DNA from: Hevea brasiliensis
Lineage: Eukaryota > Streptophyta > Magnoliopsida > Malpighiales > Euphorbiaceae
Assembly (NCBI RefSeq): GCF_030052815.1
Contig: NC_079499.1
Coordinates: forward strand, 80,763,183-80,827,182
Direction: 5' to 3'
Length of the DNA stretch: 64,000 bases
The position numbers and the translations under genes were made by a program. Positions 36,671 to 48,817 of this stretch are shown here, in pieces (within the stretch, counting starts at the first letter, position 1; every line of letters starts with the position of its first letter). The notes under the pieces are model-generated. The model was not told the DNA's origin and did no database searches. It saw nothing but the letters and a program-made list of their open reading frames with translations.

Positions 36671-38131
36671 TGTTGTCCCTTGTAGCAACCCAAGAGGGGG
36701 GGTGAATTGGGTTCTAATTGTAAGATTAAAGACTAAATGAAATTTAAACACAAAGAATAATAGAGGAAGAATAATGACACAAGAAATTTATAGAGGTTCG
36801 GCTATCCCAAGCCTACGTCCTCTCCTCAAGGCTCTCCTTGAGAGTTAACTCTATTAAAATTCTTCTTTGGGTGAAGAATAAAGCCCTTACAATCACCACA
36901 AGAGCAAACCCTTACTCTTTTATAAATCTCTTTACACTCAAGAGCTATTTAAATCTCTATCACACTCAAAATTACAATAAGTGCTCACAACAACTTTGAA
37001 GGAACTCTCAGAACAGTGAATTTACAACTCAAATATCAAGTTCTCAATATTAACTATAATAGCTCAAGTTCTAGAGAGAGAATGAAGAAAATCTTTAGAA
37101 CACAATAAATTTCTAAAAGATTGTTGTGTCAAAAACTTATTTCCAATTATAAATGGTGCCTATTTATAGTTTTTGTAAGAAAATAGCCGTTGGAGTTGCA
37201 TTAAATACAAAACTAACCGTTCAACCACCCAAAGCTCTGTTTTATCGAGTTACAGAAATCCAGGTTCTGTTGCTGGAGCTATTTACTTTGGTTGCCGAAG
37301 GTTGAAGCGCCAAAAAATAGCTTTTGAAAAGTCACTTTCAGCTGCCAAAGTTTCCACTTTCGGCTGCCAGAGTGCTCTCTGGATAAAATGGCTTTTGACG
37401 CTCAAAAACCATAATTTAAAGAATGAACTTCGATAGCTAAACTTTCCACTTTCGGCTGCCGAAGTGCTCTCTCGACAGAAAGTGTCAAAAGGGCACTTAG
37501 GCTTTGGAAATGCATAACTTTTTTACCGGAATTCAGATTTTCGATCTGTTTGAATCGTTGAAAAGCTAATTTGATAAACTTTTCAATGAAAACACTTTCA
37601 AAAATAAATTTGTATTTCTCAAATGTGAAAATTTTATTTTAGTCCCCCATAGTTAAGAAAAAGTTACAAGTAAAGACATTAAGAAATTAAGAGTTTAGAA
37701 AACTCATAACTTTTTAATCCGAAGTCGGATTTTTGATCTGTTTGAACCATTGGAAAGCTAATTCAATGTATTTTGCAACTAAAATACTTTTAAAAATTAA
37801 TTTTGTATTTTTAAAAAATTTATTTAATTTTTCCTTGACAAAAAATTAGGTGAAAACTAAGTTGAACAAGATACTTTTAGTAATACTTAGACTTGAGCCA
37901 ACACAATTAATTAAATTAGATTTACAAAATATAAAATAAATAAAAGTTATATTGTAGGGTCTCATAAATATTTACTTCCTTATCTTGCTCTTCCTTAACA
38001 TTGATTTGAAGCAATTTAGCAATTTTGAATCAAGGACCTACAAATTCAACACGAACGCTTACAAAGTATACTAGTAGCATACTAATTGTTTATTATCATC
38101 AAAACATGGGTTAAGACACCTAGGTCCAACA
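36671..38131 (-). repeat. 5' LTR of copia C
   Basis: 1,461 bp. On the minus strand it starts TGTTGGACCTAGG and ends GGGACAACA. It matches the 3' LTR across its length. TSD TTTAT follows at 38132. Confidence 0.9.
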
Positions 38132-39151
38132 TTTATGTTAAATTTTTTCAATGATGAAGTGTTGAATTTATCAAAACTAATTAGCTTTTAATATTTTATA
38201 ATTTTTATAAAATATATATATTTATTTGAAAAATTTAAACTTTTTCCAATACTATTTAAAAGTTTATACATATAATGATGAAATAAATTTAATTTGGTGT
38301 AATTTCATATAGTGTTGATCTTTTTTCATTCTAGTTATTTTCGATTCCATCTTTTTGTTTGATAGAATTAATCATGCATACCTATATCAATAAATACCAA
38401 TATTATTAATTTTTATTTGATATATAATATTTTGCATAATTTCATTTTTTTTTTATGATATAGAGAAAAATTTTAAGAAAAAAATTGAAAAATATATTAA
38501 TATTAATAAATTATTTATAAATAATAAATTATTAACTAAATTTTTGTATATAAAAAATAAAAAATAACTAAATTTTTTTATATAAAAAATAAAAAAGCGA
38601 TGCCAATAAAATTAAAAAAAAAAACAATAACATTAGTAATGCTTGTATTTATATGAAAATTAAGATATTTAAAAAAATAATTTATATTTATATAAAAATA
38701 TGAATCTATTAAATTGAAATAATAATTTTATATTTAAAGTATGATTTCTTATTTTTTTTATGTATTAATTATTTGTCAAGTTATGATAAGATTATAATAT
38801 TACAAAAATTATATTTTTTTATATATAAACATATTAACATTTTTAAACTTTTAATAATGTATTATTTTAAATAAAAAAAATTGTATTATAAATTTTAATC
38901 ATCTTGTTAATTATATTAATTTTTTAACTAAGCCTAATATATTATGTTAATTATTAATTTTTAAATAATATATATTTATTTATTTAAATGCTTTTTCTCA
39001 TAGATATAATTTATCTAATATACTTTGTACATAATTATATATTATTTAAAAATTTTAAATTCATATAATTTTGTTGTATATTAAATATTAATTAAATATT
39101 TTTTATAAATCAATGAGTTTGAATTTTTTTACAATACTTTTTCGTTGGAGC

Positions 39152-39153
<2 letters not shown>

Positions 39154-39230
<77 letters not shown>
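39154..39230. repeat. (AT)n microsatellite
   Basis: About 38 uninterrupted AT units. Confidence 0.95.
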
Positions 39231-39232
<2 letters not shown>

Positions 39233-39562
39233 ATTTAATTTTTGTCCCTCTCCATTTTTAGTTCCACGAAAAACTTTTTCATATCTATATAATGTTTTAG
39301 TAAATATATTTAGGCCACCAAATTACATAAATTGTTGACAAAGATTTGAGAGATTTTTTTTTTTCTTTCATTGTTGATGTCCTTTTTATGATTCCACAAA
39401 TTTTCGTTCCCTTTAATTAAGTGTAGTATTTATGTTTTTTTCATTAAGTTTAATTTTAGTTTAGCTAAGTTTATATTTCCAAATTGAAATAGAACTGAAA
39501 AAAAAAATTATTAGAGTGTTAAATTTTTTTTGCATTAATATGTAATCTTTTTTAGAGAAAAC

Positions 39563-39565
<3 letters not shown>

Positions 39566-39635
<70 letters not shown>
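39566..39635. repeat. (AT)n microsatellite
   Basis: About 35 AT units, directly followed by the second copy of the 56-bp duplication. Confidence 0.95.
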
Positions 39636-39638
<3 letters not shown>

Positions 39639-40443
39639 TTTATGTTTTGTTCATTAAGTTTAATTTTAGTTTAGCTAAGTTTATATTTTAAATAAACTTT
39701 TATTAATTATTCACTAAAATTAACATTTTTAATATTTTAAATAAATCTAAAATTTTAAAAACCTTATATTTAATATTTGCTTTTTAATATAAAAGGGGAA
39801 AGCAATATTCAAAAAAAAAAAAAGTTATGTTGGTCGACTCCAGTATACAACATTCAGAAACATTCATAATAACAATTAGAAGTAAGCAAATAGAAATTAA
39901 TAAATTTATTTAAACTTTTAAATGTAAAATAGAATACCATTCAAATTAAATTATTAATTGTTAAATATACATATTTATTTTATAAAGATATTCACTTAAT
40001 ATGGATTTTGACATTTACTCATTAATGGATTAACCTAAATTTTATATTGTGGTAAAGTTTTTAATTTTTAACTGTTTTATTTTATTTTTAATTTTTTTAA
40101 AAAGATATTCTTAATCATTATGTATAAAAAAAAAATAAAAGAGAAATAAAGAGCTATCAAAGATTTTTGTGCTATAAAAGTTGTTAATTTAAAATATTTA
40201 ATTAATTAAAACTAACAAAAGACTAGATAAAAAAATAGATTTTTTTTTTCTATCATATTCTTATTATCCTGACTTATAGTATCTTAAGTAAATTATAATA
40301 TAAAAAATATTTTAAATTATAAATACTTCTAAACTTCAATTAACTTCAGGTTAGCTTATTAAATTAATCATTTTCAAATAAAATTAAAAATATCATATAT
40401 ATTTGATGATATGACAAATGTATTTTAGAAATAAGTTTCTTTA

Positions 40444-40444
<1 letters not shown>

Positions 40445-40499
<55 letters not shown>
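40445..40499. repeat. (ATT)n microsatellite
   Basis: About 18 uninterrupted ATT units. Confidence 0.95.
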
Positions 40500-40500
<1 letters not shown>

Positions 40501-41275
40501 AAATACATATGTATAGATATAAATAATTAAAAATTTTAATTACATATATATATATATAAATAATTAATAAAAAAAATTTTTGCTATTCACTCTAGCTTAT
40601 AACTTTCTCTCATAATAGTATATATTATCTTTATAATCATTTTTAGGAATAAAAATATATCATGCATGTGATGCAGTGTATTATTACTAAATTGACAAAA
40701 TATTTATTTTATTAAATTAATATCTTAAAATTTTATGTTACATATTATCCATATATTCTTTAATAAAGTAATAACATGATAATAACACTAATTAAAAAAA
40801 AAATTTACCATGTAAACATTATACAAAGATAATACGATAACATAAAACTTCATGATATTAATTTAATGAAAACGAAAACTTTCTTTCTTAAATAATCAAA
40901 CAATAAACTATATAGTATATTTTTTATATTCTTTATAATTTCTATTTATAAGAGAGTTTTGTTCTATTGTAGTTGTTAATTCAATAGAGTTTTTTAAATA
41001 TTCTATATTATTTATTTCTAAACAAAGTATTATATATTATTTTTATTTTTTTTATAAATTTTATATGTTTTTATGTTGAATGAGATGTATTGACATATAA
41101 TTTTCGGTGTAATATTTTTCATTCTAAGGTGGTCAATAATTAATTATTTAAATTTTATTATTAATTATTTAAGTTTTATTATTATTTATTGTTTTTACAA
41201 TTAAATCACAGATTTGAATAAATTAAAAATAATGTTTAAAAAAATTATAATTTAAAAATGTATTAAAAGAGATGA

Positions 41276-41312
41276 GATGCACAGGTGCTGCACGTGGCAT
41301 ATAAAACTAGTA
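41276..41312 (+). mobile_element. Possible Helitron 3' terminus
   Basis: A GC-richer island in AT-rich DNA: a GTGCTGCAC hairpin-like motif and CACGTGGC, followed by ATATAAAACTAG and then T. Plant Helitrons end in a short hairpin followed by CTAG or CTRR and insert between A and T. The stem here is short and imperfect, and I could not identify a matching 5' TC end. Confidence 0.35.
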
Positions 41313-42602
41313 TATATATGTATGTATAAATGAGGGGTCAACTTTTAAATGGATAAAATATCTTTATATATTTAATATAATTATTTTATTTAATTGTTAT
41401 AAAAATATTAATTAATTAATTAATAAAGAATCCTAATTGAATAAAATTTAGGAATACTAATCTCATATTAGAAGTCTATATAATAATATATGAATTTATT
41501 ATTTGTATTTAATGAAATATAATTAGATCATTAATAAAAAAAACTAAAAAAATGAAAAGTTCAATAAAAGCCGAATTAATATTCATCATCCATAAAACAG
41601 GCAAAATTTATTTTATAAAATATATTAACGATGAGACTAAAGTTATTATTAAATTTAAAATTTCACATTATATTATTAAATATTATTTTAATTATAATGT
41701 TGTTTAGACATACAATTATAGAAGGAGTTAATAATCTTCTATTTCTAAAAATAATTCTATTTTTCTTATTTATTTTTTTACTTTTAATAATATTTTAATA
41801 TTATTACACATTAATTCCATATTTAATTAAAATAATAATTATCCATAAATTATCAACTTTGAATTTTATGGAGAATAAATTTTAAAATTTAAAAAAGTTA
41901 CGTTTTTTTAATGAATTTTTAATATAAATTTTTTTATAATATAGTTTAAATATTATTAAAATCTATGATAGTGTTTTTAAAATAATCATAAAATTAAATA
42001 AATTGAATACATTTATATTTTAGATAAATAAAAATAATTACAAATTAAATATAACAAAAATATGCTGTGTATGAATAGATTTATCAATGTGCCCACCAAC
42101 TAAAAAATTTTATGTGTTACCCATGCAAAGTATTTATCTCAAACTATTTTATATTTTTAATGAAAGTTTAATATAATTTTAATTTTTTCACTATAATTTA
42201 AACATTATTAAATTTTTTAATATTTTTTATAATTACATCAGAAAATTAAATAAATTGAACATATTTATATTTTAGATAAAAAATTATAAATTTTAAAAAA
42301 AATCATAGATTAAAAATAATAAAGACGTATTATATTTAAAGGGATTCATAAATTAATGTTAAAATTCAAGTTTTTTTTATCTTTTTTCTATCGGAATTTC
42401 TTTCTCATTGAAAGGTTTACAAAAATCTTAGTATTTATTTGGAATTGTTCTTCTCTTTTTTCGATATTTACTTTATATTATTATTAGTATATATTGGAAA
42501 TGATATCGACAGTAAAATTTTTGACAAAAGATTTACTTAATTGATTCTAAATATGTTTGTTATTGAAAATTTTTATTCGGCAAAATTTAAGAATATTTTA
42601 AA

Positions 42603-42603
<1 letters not shown>

Positions 42604-42665
<62 letters not shown>

Positions 42666-42666
42666 T
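42604..42666. repeat. (ATT)n microsatellite
   Basis: About 21 ATT units. Confidence 0.95.
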
Positions 42667-43046
42667 TTAATCAATTTTTAAGAAAGAGAACATGACTTTT
42701 ATTACTTTAGGTTTTTTTTATAAATAATAAATCTTTACGATATAAGTATTAGTATTATAATTAGTATTAAATTAAAATAAATTATTTGGTAAAGAAATAT
42801 ATCATAAGGTGAATAAATTTATTCACAAAAAAACTTAAATAATAAATTAATTATGAGTTTTTTATTATTATTTTACTTTTATAAAAAATTTTTAATTATC
42901 ACTCAATAAATTAAAACAAAATCTAATTTATTTATATAAGAATTTAAATTTTATTAAGATTAGATTTTATTTATTTATATAGATAAAAGTATTTATAAGT
43001 TATAAAGTATTTGATACTCGTAATAAAAGTACGAATAAGAAAGTTC

Positions 43047-43112
<66 letters not shown>
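43047..43112. repeat. (AAT)n microsatellite
   Basis: About 21 AAT units, adjoining the hairpin-like stretch at 43125-43195. Confidence 0.95.
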
Positions 43113-45095
43113 TTATTATTGGGAGCAATGTAAACCCTTCATCATGCTAGAGATCCCAAGTCATCCTGCTCCAATGAAGGGTTTAAATGACCTTAATTTA
43201 GTGTATTATTAAATGAAATAATTTATTAGGATTATATTAATTAGTTTGGCTCGTGTGTTATATATTTCCATCCATTGCATTTTCATAATAAAAACAATAA
43301 TTATATTATTATAATAATTAAATAAATTAAATGAAAAATATACTCTCATTAATAATTTAATATTATAATATTTCTGAAAATTATTAAAAGTAAATAATAA
43401 AAAATAAAATTCAATAGATAAAATAAAAATAATGAGTATTGTTCTAAATGATAAAAGAATAACCTAATAATGATACTTGTGATTCAAATATTTACAATAA
43501 TATTTTTAAATTTTTTTTTCTAATCTCATATTTACTTTGATTTAATATTTTTTACTTTCATAATATTTTGTAATAAAAATAAATTAGAATCCATGGACAC
43601 TATAAAAAGTTAAAAATAATTTAAACTTTAAATAAGAGTTAAAAGTGAGTGAATATTATTATTATTTTAAAAATTTAGATATTATTTTTCATGCTTTGAT
43701 AATAAAATTTTCTAAATAAATCTTATTTCTTAGATATTAACCGATAAATATAATTTGCATGTGGTGGCTATGCCTATAACATCAAATTTATCAAACTGCA
43801 AATTGAAAACCTTTTATTAACCTAAAACTATCTCTAAAGTGATAGTGACTTTTCCATTGATGATTCATGTTACAAATCTAATAGGTGACTTTATAATAAG
43901 TCATTTATATTATTATCTTTTTAAATGTAAAATGTATGATTATAAATCACATAAATTACATCTAAAAGATTATACACATCTATGTTCATAAATAATATAA
44001 TTATTATATATCAATATTTTTATTAAATTATAATATTTTCAAATTAATATTTCCATAAAAATTATTTCAAACATAAACAATTTATGGTTGTCATTTTATT
44101 GTGATCTATAGAATTTTTTTCTCCTATACATTTCTGTTTTAATAATGTAATTTATTATAACTAATTCTTATTTTTCAATCATCATCCTAAATTGTTTATC
44201 TTAAAATATAATACATTATTATAAATAAATACATTCTTAATAATGTTCTATAAATTCTTGAAAATTAATTTGATACTATTTTAATATACAATAATATAGT
44301 TTACCTTTAAAATAATATAATTAAATTTATATACTTATTAAAAGACTTAAAATTTTAAATTAACTTCAATTATAAAATTTTTATAATAAATCATATACTC
44401 ATATTTATTAAGTAGTTATAAAAATTTATTGAGCTTCATTCTTGAAAAAAATGTTCAAATTTTATTTTTGTTCATAATTTTATTATTTTAATAAATAATC
44501 TTTTTTATATTTATTTTTTTAATATTCACATGTTAGAAAGGATGATTTTATTACAATTCACAAGGATATGTTTCATATCTCATTGAAGTTTGATTATTTA
44601 AAATTTAATTTTACCATAATTTAGTAAAGTTTTTCTTTCTGTGTATATATTTTTTTGGTATTTATAATATATATGATTATTGATTAATATTAAAATTTAA
44701 AAAAATTTGATATTTTATGAAAAAATAAAATCAAATTTTAATAATGTATATTTATTCATTTTTAATATTAAAAGTGAAGTACTCAACTATTGAAATATCT
44801 GTATTTTTTTGAATGATTCTATTTCGAATTGTAATGCTAACAATTTTTTTTTTATATATACTTTCATAATTGATCAACATATACAAATTAAAATAAATTT
44901 TAATTTTAAATTAATAATTTCACATGTAAAATAACATAAAATAAATTAATTTTTAGGAAAATGTTATATCATTTTATAGGAAACTGTTTATAGCATCTCT
45001 TTTTTTATTTTTTTACGTATATATACAAGTGAATATTTATAATAATTAAAAATTATGCTTTTATAATGATTAAAAATTTTCACATTTTACTAATT

Positions 45096-46788
45096 CACTA
45101 AAAAAAAAATTAGATTAGCAACCTACCGAATCCATTGCTAATCCATTAAAATTAATTGTTAATCAATTTAACAACTGATTTAGCAACCGATTCAGTATGT
45201 TGCAATGAGACTAATTGCAAATAGCAACCGACAACTAAATCAGTTGCAAATGGTAACCGATAATCAAATCGGTTGTTAAATTAATTAAATTTAAAAAATA
45301 AAAAATTTGGTAAAAAAAATAATGGTTGCTAGTAGTAACTGATTTAGCAACCGAAATATAATCACTTGTAAAAAAATTAAGTGTCTTTAATATTTTTAAT
45401 TTTACAATCATTTTGCAAATCAGTTGTAATTTGAAATTAATTTGGCGACTGAAAAATTGATTATTAATTTTAAAAAATTATAAAAAAAATTAAATTTCTA
45501 AATAATAAATAAAAAATTCAAATAAATAAAATTTTCAAAAAATTACTAAAATAATAAATTATTAATGAAAAATTAATACTAAAAAATTAATATAAGAAAA
45601 TTACTAATAATAACTCTTATAGAAAAAATATTAACAAAAAATTAACTATAGAAAGATATTTATAAGATAAATTACTATATATATAAAACATAAAAAAAAT
45701 TACTAAAAATTAATACTAAAAATAATTTACTAACAAAAAATATATTTGTATAAAATTTTTTATTTTATGTCAAAGAAAAATAAATTAAATAAAAAAGATG
45801 AGAAAGAAAAAATATGATAAAGAAAGAAAAAAAATGATAAAGAAAAGATGATAAAGAAAAAAGATAAAAAAATAAAAAGATAATAAAAAAAGAAAATAGA
45901 TGAAAAAGAAAAAAATGATGAAGAAGAAAATATTTAAGAAAGAAAAGATGAAGAAGAAAATAGATGAGAAAAAAATGATTAAAAAAATAAATGAGAAAGA
46001 AAAAAATTATAAAAAAAATAAGGTCGAAATGAAAAGATGATAAATAAAATATACGAGAATAACAAAAATAATAATAAAGAAAATAAAAGAAACGAGAAGA
46101 AAGAGAGAAAAATAAGTAGTAGGAAAAAAACTAAGTAATAGGGAATGAAAATGAATAGTGGTTTATATAAGCGAATCAGCAAATAATTTAACAATCGATT
46201 GTCTGATACAAATTTTTTTAAAAAATTGAGCCGAAATTTTTTGAGGGAAAATTTTACAATCAATTTGCAATTTATTGTAAATCAAAATAAAAAAAATGGG
46301 TGAAAAATTTTTGAGGGGAAAAAATCAGTTGCATATTGCAACCGATTTTAATCAATTTAAAAAATTAGTTGCTATTAGCAATTGATTCATAAATTGATTG
46401 CAAATAAAAAATGAAAATAAAGAATTGAGCAAAAATTTTTGGAGGAAAAAAAATTTAGCAACTGATTTATAATTGATTGAAAAAATCAGTTGCTATTAGT
46501 AATTGACAATAAATTATTTGTAAATAACAATCAATTTTAGCAGCTGATTAAAAATTGATTATTAACTTTAGAATTAATTAAAATAATTTTTTAATTTAGC
46601 AATCGATTCTCTAAATTAGTTGCTGTTAATAATTCATTTTAAAATCAGTTGCTATTACTGACAGATTTCAGAAATTGATTTCTTAATAAATTATTATTAG
46701 CATCCAATTTTAAAATCGGTTGTTAATAGATACCGACTTTAGTAGATTGCATTAATTGATTGCAAAACTTTTTTTTTTTTTTGCAGTG
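45096..46788. mobile_element. Non-autonomous CACTA (En/Spm-type) element, 1.7 kb
   Basis: The left end reads CACTAAAAAAAAAATTAG. The reverse complement of the right end reads CACTGCAAAAAAAAAAAA. ATT at 45093-45095 and 46789-46791 is a 3-bp target-site duplication, the length used by CACTA transposases. Subterminal regions (45115-45440 and 46140-46760) contain many diverged copies, on both strands, of a GCAACCGATT / TTGCTAnT word, as expected for transposase-binding subterminal repeats. The middle (45777-46140) is a purine-rich GATAAAGAAAAA-type tract. No transposase is present; the minus-strand frame 46263-45979 (Phe/Leu-rich) is a product of this tract. Confidence 0.85.
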
Positions 46789-46791
46789 ATT

Positions 46792-47928
46792 GAATTTTAA
46801 AGATAATTATATTCATATATTTATTAATTGGCAGATTATATACGATGACTAATTATGTTGTGCACAAAAAATAAAATGTTAAATTAAAAATATTATATTT
46901 TAAATTAAAATTACAATTTTTAAAATTTAAAAAATGATAAAAACGGACGTACCAACATTTAGATGTCAATTAATATGTATAGTTTGTTGAAAGGATTAAT
47001 ACGTGTGGTAATTAATTAGCATAGTATATAATAGAATTTAATTTCTTCATCTGGCAGGACTTTTAAATAATTTCTAGACAATTTCATTTTTCATTTAGGT
47101 CTCATCAATGAAAAAGTTTAAATGTTTTCGTGAAGCTGTAGTTGAAGCGGTAAAAACTCTCGAATCCCTTGTGGCGCCCCATCACTGCACGGTTTGTTAG
47201 TTTTTCTTTCTTTTTAATTAGGTGGGCTTGAATGATTTAAACTTGGTAAATCGATTTAAACCAGGTTGGGTTTAACGTTTTGGTTGGTTACTTGATTGAT
47301 TCAATCCAGGTTCGTTTGGCCAATCCAGTTTGGCTTGTAATCAAATCATATCAGACTAACGTTTTGGTTTTCGGTTTAATCGATTCGTTTGGCCAATCCA
47401 GTTTGGAGGTCGTTCATTTACGAAGAAGCCTATATTTATATAAATGTAAAAAATAAAAATAAAAAAAGTCTAATTTTCTGTTAAATTAGTTTGACTAATC
47501 AATTTAGTACAGATTTGACAACTTTAGTTATAACATAAAATACTTAAAAGAATTGACTATAATTGTAAATTCGCACAAATTTTGGATTTTTTTTCATCTA
47601 TTAAATTTTTTATTTATGAAAAGCCTATATTTATATGAATATAAAAAAGGCTAAAATTTATTATTTTGAAAGTATTAGAATCACTTCAAAGCTATAAATT
47701 TTCAAGTCGAATCTGAATTAGCCACTCATGTGAAAGTAAAATTTTAATACTTTCAATGTATCCAATAATTTTCCGGGACAGAGTCAAACACAATTAACAC
47801 ACTTCACTTCTACCTTCCCTTCCCTTCCCTGTCTGTAGCCATTGCAGGGAGGGGCCACCGCTCACAAGACTAAGCGCAGACCAGACCATCACGTTCATTC
47901 ACCTACACCCCTCTCTTTCTGACGAGGA

Positions 47929-47933
<5 letters not shown>
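46792..47933. other. Intergenic DNA upstream of the SPL gene
   Basis: No gene seen. It holds a duplicated segment: TTCGTTTGGCCAATCCAGTT occurs at 47311 and 47384, each preceded by an AACGTTTTGGTT copy (about 47274 and 47359). From about 47790 the DNA becomes GC-richer, with C/T-rich runs, which fits distal promoter sequence of the downstream gene. Confidence 0.5.

Positions 47934-47971
<38 letters not shown>
47934..47971. repeat. (GA)n microsatellite
   Basis: About 18 GA units in the SPL upstream region, immediately left of the MITE. Confidence 0.95.
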
Positions 47972-47973
<2 letters not shown>

Positions 47974-48523
47974 AAGACTGAGCAGAATTCGGTTCAAACC
48001 GAAAAATTAAATCGAACCGAGTCAATTCGATTCAATCGGTTCGATTTTAAAATTAAATCGATTCGGTTCGGTTTCAATTTGTAAAAATTTCGGTTATTTC
48101 GGTTCCGATCGGTTTTGAAGAGAAAAAAATCGGTTAAATCGAACCAAACCGAACAATGATTTATATAGTCAAATCGAACCGAATTGATTTTTGAATAAAT
48201 TTATTTTTATGGAAAATTTATGAATTATATTTAATTTTATATATATTAATTGTTTAATTTCATTGATTAATGATTATTAGGTTCAAACCAAAGTCAAAAT
48301 TAGATCAAATAACTTGAAAATCAACTCTAAATTAAAAAATTAATCAAAAATCAAACCGATCGGTTTAAACCGAACCGAACCGAAATAAAGCGATTCGGTT
48401 CGATTCGTTTTTTCACCAATTTCGATTCGATTCGATTTCTAAAATTAACAATTTAATTTTTATAATTTAATTCAATTTGATTCAATTCGGTTCGATTTAA
48501 ACCGATTGCTCACCCCTACCCCT
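47972..48523. mobile_element. hAT-like MITE upstream of the SPL gene
   Basis: A 552-bp element with inverted ends. The left end reads CTGAGCAGAATTCGGTT and the reverse complement of the right end reads GGTGAGCAATCGGTT. It is filled with CGGTTCGATT-type words on both strands, a common plant hAT MITE pattern. AGAGAGAA at 47964-47971 and 48524-48531 would be an 8-bp target-site duplication, the hAT length, but it lies in a GA-rich tract and so is weak evidence. It has no coding capacity. It ends about 295 bp before the SPL start codon. Confidence 0.7.
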
Positions 48524-48817
48524 AGAGAGAATGTTCTTTCTTTTGCTTTTGTTTTGTTATCAGTATTCTTTATAACAAACGAAAATCAGAATACGTATAA
48601 AAAAAAAGAAACCAATCAAAGGGAAGGGAGAAAAAAAATGGAGCTTGTGTGGTCCAGGTCTTCACTCATTTTCAACTTTTCCTTCCCTACTATAATTCCC
48701 ACCTGTACTGTCTCTCCTCTTATTTTTCATATACTTTTGCTCCCTAAATCCTCTCCTTTGGAACTCAAATTTTGCTTTTGCTTTTCACTTTGCTAACTTT
48801 TGCTTCACCCAAAAGTA
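48524..48817 (+). promoter_or_regulatory. Proximal promoter and 5' leader of the SPL gene
   Basis: The 294 bp between the MITE and the ATG include a TATAAC at about 48569, A- and G-rich tracts (48600-48640) and a T/C-rich leader. The transcription start cannot be fixed. An upstream ATG at 48639 opens a short frame that is not the protein frame. Confidence 0.4.

Larger units (their letters stand above)
26785..38131 (-). mobile_element. Ty1/copia element C, complete outline, 11.3 kb
   Basis: A minus-strand element bracketed by TTTAT at 26780-26784 and 38132-38136. In its own order it has a 5' LTR (38131-36671), a primer-binding site (36668-36657), gag, protease, integrase, RT and RNase H (36629 to 29116), a non-coding tail, a polypurine tract (28241-28224) and a 3' LTR (28223-26785). 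A 3.1-kb gypsy LTR (33179-36255) interrupts gag. The copia domain order (integrase before RT) is seen directly. The RNase H stretch with DADF and DRKSTSGTC suggests the SIRE or a neighbouring copia lineage; that is tentative. Many stops and frameshifts make it inactive. Confidence 0.92.
38132..45095. other. AT-rich gene-free stretch
   Basis: Nearly 7 kb of very AT-rich DNA with no ORF of substance and no codon-like pattern. It contains microsatellites (listed separately), a direct duplication of about 56 bp (39425-39481 and 39636-39692), a possible Helitron end near 41312 and a small imperfect hairpin at 43125-43195. I see no gene. Confidence 0.7.

Noticed and set aside
45979..46263. 94-codon Phe/Leu-rich minus-strand frame
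   Set aside because: It is the reverse of a purine-rich tract in the CACTA element, so it is compositional.
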